Source: Bacillota bacterium (lineage in GTDB: Bacteria > Bacillota > Clostridia > Acetivibrionales > DTU013). From it: DNA of 64,000 nucleotides. The stretch spans positions 186,001 through 250,000 of the forward strand of contig JAFABI010000025.1 of the NCBI GenBank assembly GCA_023426125.1. Reading direction: 5' to 3'. Of this stretch, positions 60,980-64,000 are shown piece after piece. The position numbers were made by a program, and so were the translations under genes. The notes below the pieces were generated by a model. The model was given only the letters and a program-made list of their open reading frames with translations, was not told the origin of the DNA and ran no database searches. The number at the start of each line of letters is the position of its first letter. The first letter of the stretch is position 1.

Positions 60980-62020
60980 GTGAGTGCAAATAACATTGGT
61001 ACTGAAAGCAGTATAAAAAGAGCAAGAGTGCCAAAAAAGTCCGGCATGAAGAAGCTGGCGGGCTTTTTGGCCTTTGAATTCATATTTTTATGCCTGACGA
61101 CGCCGTTTTTTATCTTCTTCGGTCCCTTTGAAGAAGTGAAAAGGACGGTTGTCGGCGCATCCTGGAATACCCTCAGGCATCAGTTTATTGCCAGGTTTTT
61201 TTTAACGGACGACGCCATTGCAAAGATTCTGGGAACCGCTTACGCAGTGGATCCTACCGAGAACGGAGAACAGCTGCAGGAATTGAAGTTCGGGAACAGC
61301 CATGACCAGAAGATCGATGTTTACAACATCGACGGCGGCGATTTCGAGGGCAAGCTCATGGTGGTGCATGACCCCACGAGGGTCGCAGTGGGCTATTCGT
61401 CCCAGATACCTAAGTCCGGTGAGACTACCAGCACCATGGCAAGGAAGAATGGCGCCGTAGCAGCCATCAATGCCGGCGGCTTTGTGGACCAGGGGTGGAC
61501 CGGTACGGGTGGTGCGCCCATGGGCTTTATCATCCATGAAGGCGAGGTAACCTACAATACGGTAAAAGACGAAAAAACCCGGCAGGATACCGTCGCCTTT
61601 ACAAAGGACGGGATGCTGATTGTCGGCAAGCATACGGTTGCACAGCTGAAAAAGCTGGGGGTCACCGAGGGAGTCAGCTTTGGGCCGCCGTTGATCGTCA
61701 ATGGCAAGCCTACCATCACCAGGGGCGACGGAGGATGGGGAATAGCACCCCGGACGGCCATCGGCCAGAAGGAGACGGGAGAGGTCCTGCTCCTGGTCAT
61801 TGACGGAAGGACGCTTAACTCCTTTGGTGCAACCTTGAGGGATGTTCAGGACATCCTTCTCAATTATGGCGCCGTCAATGCGGCAAACCTGGACGGCGGG
61901 TCCTCTACCACCATGTATTTCAACGGAAGCGTAATCAACAAGCCTTCGGACAAGCTGGGCGAGCGTATGGTGCCTACTGCCTTCATGGTTGTTCCGCCGA
62001 AGGGTGGTGCGGAAAAATGA
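60980..62020 (+). CDS. NAGPA-domain (phosphodiester glycosidase family) membrane protein
   Basis: A 346-residue protein anchored by one N-terminal helix (LAGFLAFEFIFLCLTTPFFI), with the NAGPA fold outside: AAINAGGFVDQGWTGTGGAP, TVAFTKDGMLIVG, SFGPPLIVNGKP, APRTAIGQKETGEVLLLVID and AANLDGGSSTTMYFNG. This family includes mammalian uncovering enzyme and many bacterial exopolysaccharide-locus proteins, cleaving sugar phosphodiesters or teichoic-type polymers. The start is a GTG with GGGGTGG about 11 bases upstream. The next gene overlaps it (ATGA). Confidence 0.9.
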   Translation: MSANNIGTESSIKRARVPKKSGMKKLAGFLAFEFIFLCLTTPFFIFFGPFEEVKRTVVGASWNTLRHQFIARFFLTDDAIAKILGTAYAVDPTENGEQLQELKFGNSHDQKIDVYNIDGGDFEGKLMVVHDPTRVAVGYSSQIPKSGETTSTMARKNGAVAAINAGGFVDQGWTGTGGAPMGFIIHEGEVTYNTVKDEKTRQDTVAFTKDGMLIVGKHTVAQLKKLGVTEGVSFGPPLIVNGKPTITRGDGGWGIAPRTAIGQKETGEVLLLVIDGRTLNSFGATLRDVQDILLNYGAVNAANLDGGSSTTMYFNGSVINKPSDKLGERMVPTAFMVVPPKGGAEK

Positions 62021-63051
62021 AAGGTCTTGCAAGGATTTACAAGTGGATCGTGCTTGCTGTCTTATTTCAGGTGTTTGTGTTTTCCTACCTGGAATTTGTC
62101 TACCTGCCCAACAGAGGCGCGGTAAAAGCTACCGCCTTTGAATTACCCGACACTGCGGTAAAAAGCAGAAGCATAAAAATACCTGCCGACGCCAAGGGAG
62201 CCTGCGTATCCTTTGACGGCTCCTATGCGGTATACCTGCAAGGTGAAAAGCTGGTGGTGGCCGATACGAAAAACGGCAAGAATTTGAAAACACTGAATGC
62301 ATCCGGAGGAGAGTTTAGCTTTTACAGGTGGCTGCCCGACAGGGATATGCTGATTTATTCCATCAAGGAACCGGAGGGGAAAAAGGGCCAGGTGATGATA
62401 TCCACCTTTGACCTGAGGCCGGATCTTGAGAGGAGTTATCCGAATATTACAGGCCTGCCGGCAGGAAGCAGTGTAACGGAGATCGAACTGTCTCCATTGA
62501 CCAATGTGGTTTACGCCATGGTGAAAACCGGGGAAACACGGATAAAGGTTTATAAATATAACATTATGGATGATTTGACTTCTGTTATGAACGCAAGCGT
62601 CAAGGCGGTTTTTAAGGAAACCCTCTACTCCGATAACCTGGTTTACCAGGAGCCCGGCAAAAGGGTCACCATCCGAAGCGGGAAAAACGGCAAGAGTACC
62701 TACATTCCCGTAAAAGGCAATTTCCAGCTTTTAGCCCTGGATGACGAAGACAACATCTATGCCGGTGAACTGGACGATTCGGGAAAGATAACCGCAGTGC
62801 ATTATGGCAAGGCGGATTCAAAGGAATGGAAAAAAACTGCGCTGGATGCTCCCTTCTCCCCGTCGGAAGTGGTTGTTACACCCGGCGGAAGCATTTATAC
62901 CATCTCAGGGGATGAGAAGTTCATCCGCGATAGGACGGACGGCAGTCAATTCACCTATGAAGGCGAACTGCTGGAGGTACTTGACGATTATATCGTTTCA
63001 AAGGATGACGGCAGGCTTAAGATGACTGCCATTATCAGGGAAGACGAATAA
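62017..63051 (+). CDS. Membrane-anchored beta-propeller-like protein of unknown function
   Basis: A 344-residue protein with an N-terminal anchor (WIVLAVLFQVFVFSYLEFVY) and repeated beta-strand blades such as GSYAVYLQGEKLVVADTKNG, EIELSPLTNVVYAMVKTGET and NIYAGELDDSGKITAVHYG, consistent with a propeller. No known family is recognised. Its start overlaps the stop of the NAGPA gene, so the two probably act together at the cell surface. Confidence 0.7.
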   Translation: MKGLARIYKWIVLAVLFQVFVFSYLEFVYLPNRGAVKATAFELPDTAVKSRSIKIPADAKGACVSFDGSYAVYLQGEKLVVADTKNGKNLKTLNASGGEFSFYRWLPDRDMLIYSIKEPEGKKGQVMISTFDLRPDLERSYPNITGLPAGSSVTEIELSPLTNVVYAMVKTGETRIKVYKYNIMDDLTSVMNASVKAVFKETLYSDNLVYQEPGKRVTIRSGKNGKSTYIPVKGNFQLLALDDEDNIYAGELDDSGKITAVHYGKADSKEWKKTALDAPFSPSEVVVTPGGSIYTISGDEKFIRDRTDGSQFTYEGELLEVLDDYIVSKDDGRLKMTAIIREDE

Positions 63052-63171
63052 TACCTGCAGTGGAATTGTGCACTTTTTCAGTCGCATAATCCATGTACTT
63101 GCGGTTTCACCTGCTATATAATTGGAATTGTCGAAGATGATTGCAGCGATTTAATTAGTAGAGGTGAAGCC

Positions 63172-64000
63172 GTGGGTACGCAAAGCTTGGACGCAGCAAA
63201 AATGGAACAGACCGGCCCCGTCATAAGCGTCCGGAACCGCAAGACACTCTGGAAGGAAATCAAAAGGCACAGGGCCCTTTACATGCTTTTTTTGCCTGTG
63301 GCCGCCTATTATGTGCTGATCAGGTACTGGCCCATCGTCCTTTCCTGGATAGCGGCTTTCAAGGATTTAAAGATCGGCGCCGGCGTTTTCAACAGCAAAT
63401 GGGTCGGACTGGAGAATTTCCAGATCATTTTTTCTGACCCGGATATTCTGAAGGTCATCCAGAATACGCTGGAAATAAGCCTGCTGCGTTTGTTGACAGG
63501 CTTTCTTCCTCCCATTCTTCTGGCGATCATGTTCCATGATATGCTCCTGCGCAGGTTCAAGCAGTGGTGCCAGACAATCATGTACATTCCCCACTTCTTT
63601 TCCTGGGTAATTATTTATGGGCTTGTTTTTGCCTTTTTCTCAACGGGCAGCGGCTTTGTGAACAATTTTCTCCAATTCATGGGAATGGAAAAAATTGAAT
63701 TTCTGATGAGTTCCCAATGGTTCAGGCCGCTTCTCATCGGATCGGCTTTGTGGAAGGAACTGGGGTGGGGGACGATTATTTATATGGCAGCAATGACTTC
63801 GATTGACAAAGAGCAGTTTGAAGCGGCTAAAATTGACGGTGCAGGTCCCGTCAAAAGGATTCTTTATATCACGCTTCCCAGCATCCTTCCGGTCATCAGC
63901 TTTGTGCTCTGCATCAACCTGGGATTTATCATGTACGCCGGCGGAGAACAGATCCTGATGTTTTACAACAGCTCGGTATACGATGTTGCGGATGTTATTG
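63172..64000 (+). CDS. Sugar ABC transporter permease, LplB type (runs off right edge)
   Basis: The open frame from the GTG at 63172 (GAGGTGAAG upstream) has no stop before base 64000. It encodes HRALYMLFLPVAAYYVLIRY, then IAAFKDLKIG, FSWVIIYGLVFAFF and the EAA loop EAAKIDGAGPVKRILYITLP of an LplB-type permease; the last helices are beyond the window. A TATAAT at 63117-63122 is a possible -10. Confidence 0.9.
   Translation, partial: MGTQSLDAAKMEQTGPVISVRNRKTLWKEIKRHRALYMLFLPVAAYYVLIRYWPIVLSWIAAFKDLKIGAGVFNSKWVGLENFQIIFSDPDILKVIQNTLEISLLRLLTGFLPPILLAIMFHDMLLRRFKQWCQTIMYIPHFFSWVIIYGLVFAFFSTGSGFVNNFLQFMGMEKIEFLMSSQWFRPLLIGSALWKELGWGTIIYMAAMTSIDKEQFEAAKIDGAGPVKRILYITLPSILPVISFVLCINLGFIMYAGGEQILMFYNSSVYDVADVI

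Overview
This window reads as chromosomal DNA from a strictly anaerobic, saccharolytic Gram-positive bacterium of the class Clostridia. The support is a pyrophosphate-type phosphofructokinase, pyruvate:ferredoxin oxidoreductase and pyruvate formate-lyase, a 2-hydroxyacyl-CoA dehydratase activase set, an S-layer (SLH) surface protein, strong GGAGG ribosome sites, TTG and GTG starts, and several YesM/YesN and LplB/YtcP style sugar systems. There is no rRNA, tRNA, phage module or intact insertion sequence in view. Species assignment is not possible from sequence reading alone.

Layout. 0-8.9 kb: the start of an AraC-type regulator running off the left edge with a lone type I-C-like CRISPR repeat just upstream of its ribosome site, a small MITE-like element with a 7-bp target duplication, a uroporphyrinogen-decarboxylase-family gene, then a tightly spaced three-gene cluster I cannot match to a described system (trypsin-like protease fused to a zinc-histidine domain; a nucleotide-binding/NDT-like protein; a TIM-barrel-like protein), then a 2-hydroxyacid dehydrogenase. 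8.9-16.4 kb: one very large secreted SLH protein. 16.6-21 kb (minus strand): pflB under a ZTP riboswitch, a DUF1294 protein, PPi-phosphofructokinase. 21-31 kb: YesM/YesN two-component pair, sugar ABC transporter and a GH78-type alpha-L-rhamnosidase, a coherent plant-polysaccharide uptake locus. 31-38 kb: Ku, MsrAB, class II FBP aldolase, a DUF3796/XRE/M23 operon with its own operator, a PadR repressor with two operator boxes, and a membrane Fe-S protein. 38-46.5 kb: pyruvate:ferredoxin oxidoreductase, three overlapping dehydratase/activase-type genes and a SIMPL protein. 46.5-56 kb: c-di-AMP riboswitch plus dapB-like gene, an orphan LoaP-like antiterminator, a membrane AraC sensor with an LplB/YtcP/LplA-type transporter and decayed transporter remnants. 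56-64 kb: a DacF-like protein that lacks the usual nucleophile serine, alpha-glucan phosphorylase carrying an in-frame repeat insertion, a CmpB-like membrane protein, a NAGPA-domain protein and partner, and the start of another sugar permease running off the right edge.

How it fits together: polysaccharide sensing and import (21-31 kb, 49-55 kb, 63 kb on), glycogen phosphorolysis (glgP), glycolysis (PPi-PFK, FBA) and pyruvate cleavage (NifJ, PflB) are all represented. The intergenic spaces are unusually rich in inverted repeats: a six-copy family with compensating stem changes, a GCGCAATGCGC repeat family, and composite palindromes. The least explained parts are the 1.9-7.3 kb cluster, the repeat families, the orphan CRISPR repeat and the serine-less DacF homologue.
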